This document shows positions 63,366 to 64,000 of a DNA stretch of 64,000 nt, in pieces. Origin of the DNA: Bradyrhizobium sp. LTSP849 (lineage in GTDB: Bacteria; Pseudomonadota; Alphaproteobacteria; Rhizobiales; Xanthobacteraceae); contig NZ_JYMR01000052.1 in assembly GCF_000938255.1 (NCBI RefSeq), forward strand, positions 62,001 through 126,000. Reading direction: 5' to 3'. Each line of letters begins with the position of its first letter. Position 1 is the first letter of the stretch. Under the pieces are notes generated by a model. The model was not told the origin of the DNA. It searched no databases and worked only from the letters and a program-made list of their open reading frames with translations. Made by a program: the position numbers and the translations under genes.

Positions 63366-64000
63366 ATGCCCCTCGCCGGAAAAGGCATGTTGCTGACGTC
63401 GATGAATATCGACGAGGCCGATGAGGTCGACTTCAACCGCTGGTACGATCGCGAGCACCTGGAAGAGCGCGTCGCGATCGATGGTTTTCTGGAAGCGCGG
63501 CGCTATGTCGCGCACGCCGCCAACCCCAAATATCTCTCGCTCTATTCGACCGTGACGCTCGACGTGCTCGACAGCCCCGCCTACCGCGCGCGGCTCGCCA
63601 ACCAGACCGAATGGTCGCGACGGACCATGGCGCATTTCAAGAACATGCTGCGCGTCGTCGCACGCATCACCATCAGCAACGGCACCGGTCGCGGTGCTGC
63701 GCTCGGCGTGGTGCGGCTGCGGCCGGCGCCGGACAATGCAGGCGCATGGCGTGATGCGCTGCAAGAAAAGCTGGTGCCGGAGACGCGCGAGGGCATCATC
63801 TCGATGCATCTGCTCGAAAGCGAGCCGGAGTTGTCGGGTGCAACGGCGGATATCCCCGCGGCGCGCAACGAAGGCGCGCGCGACTGGTTCGTGCTGATCG
63901 ACGGCACGCATGTCGGCGCGGTCTCGGCCGCGATCGCCGAGCGCTTCACCGGCCCGACTGCGGCGCCCTTCCCGCTGCCCGTCTCGGTCGGCACCTATGC
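63366..64000 (+). CDS. hypothetical dimeric alpha-beta-barrel-like protein, cut by the window end
   Basis: At least 211 residues are visible, reading MPLAGKGMLLTSMNIDEADE, then FNRWYDREHLEERVAIDGFLEARRYV, a pattern of ferredoxin-like stress-responsive or EthD-like domains, repeated weakly in the second half (WRDALQEKLVPETREGIISMHLLE). AAGGA lies before the ATG and the gene begins 13 bases after the hydrolase stop, so it continues the operon. The C-terminus is outside the window. Function unknown. Confidence 0.8.
   Translation, partial: MPLAGKGMLLTSMNIDEADEVDFNRWYDREHLEERVAIDGFLEARRYVAHAANPKYLSLYSTVTLDVLDSPAYRARLANQTEWSRRTMAHFKNMLRVVARITISNGTGRGAALGVVRLRPAPDNAGAWRDALQEKLVPETREGIISMHLLESEPELSGATADIPAARNEGARDWFVLIDGTHVGAVSAAIAERFTGPTAAPFPLPVSVGTY

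Overview
The window looks like a chromosomal stretch of a Bradyrhizobium-type alphaproteobacterium. The evidence is the high GC content, GGAG-type ribosome sites, a D-tartrate dehydratase (54925-56094, minus) whose sequence and catalytic residues match the structurally studied Bradyrhizobium enzyme as I remember it, a pqqABCDE operon, and several palindromic intergenic repeats of the GTCATTGCGAG...CTCGCAATGAC type common in that genus. No rRNA, tRNA, insertion sequence, phage gene or CRISPR array was seen. This is metabolic and transport territory with many AraC, LysR and XRE regulators, not a symbiosis island or a defence island. Product names rest on reading motifs and on memory of the families; no search was run.

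Layout. 1-6057: a GMC oxidoreductase (cut by the window start), a GNAT acetyltransferase, an SMP-30 lactonase, an AraC/GyrI-like regulator, two small proteins and a glutathione transferase. 6240-7463: an intracellular PHB depolymerase. 7473-13206 (minus): a compact seven-gene operon holding two different arginase/agmatinase-family hydrolases, a complete polar amino-acid ABC transporter and a DUF1989 protein, with a divergent LysR gene (13366-14280). This is the best candidate here for an undescribed catabolic system, probably for a guanidino compound. 14452-16300: a catalase-like protein whose start looks damaged, and an AraC regulator.

16567-24309 (minus): a second catabolic operon with a peptide-type ABC importer whose two ATPases are fused, a DadA-like FAD oxidase and a 2-hydroxyacid dehydrogenase, under a divergent XRE-cupin regulator. 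25296-30425: a hybrid histidine kinase, an AraC regulator, a cupin protein and a flavin monooxygenase. 30433-33386: a TadG-like von Willebrand protein and a divergent secreted protein. 33430-36502 (minus): a secreted phosphoesterase with a good candidate Pho box, followed by a dihaem peroxidase, both exported. 36774-45364: a secreted beta-propeller protein, a solute-binding protein, an RND efflux pair and a Kup potassium transporter.

45668-53053: an MFS transporter with its divergent AraC regulator, a CadC-like TPR regulator, an orphan Bug-type binding protein, a methyltransferase and malonyl-CoA decarboxylase. 53291-58690: a Tat-targeted MmgE/PrpD protein between two long palindromic repeats, the tartrate dehydratase, and an amidase-glutathione peroxidase-DUF3297 run. 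58939-64000: pqqABCDE, followed with translational overlap by an S33 (proline iminopeptidase-like) hydrolase and a partial gene that leaves the window.
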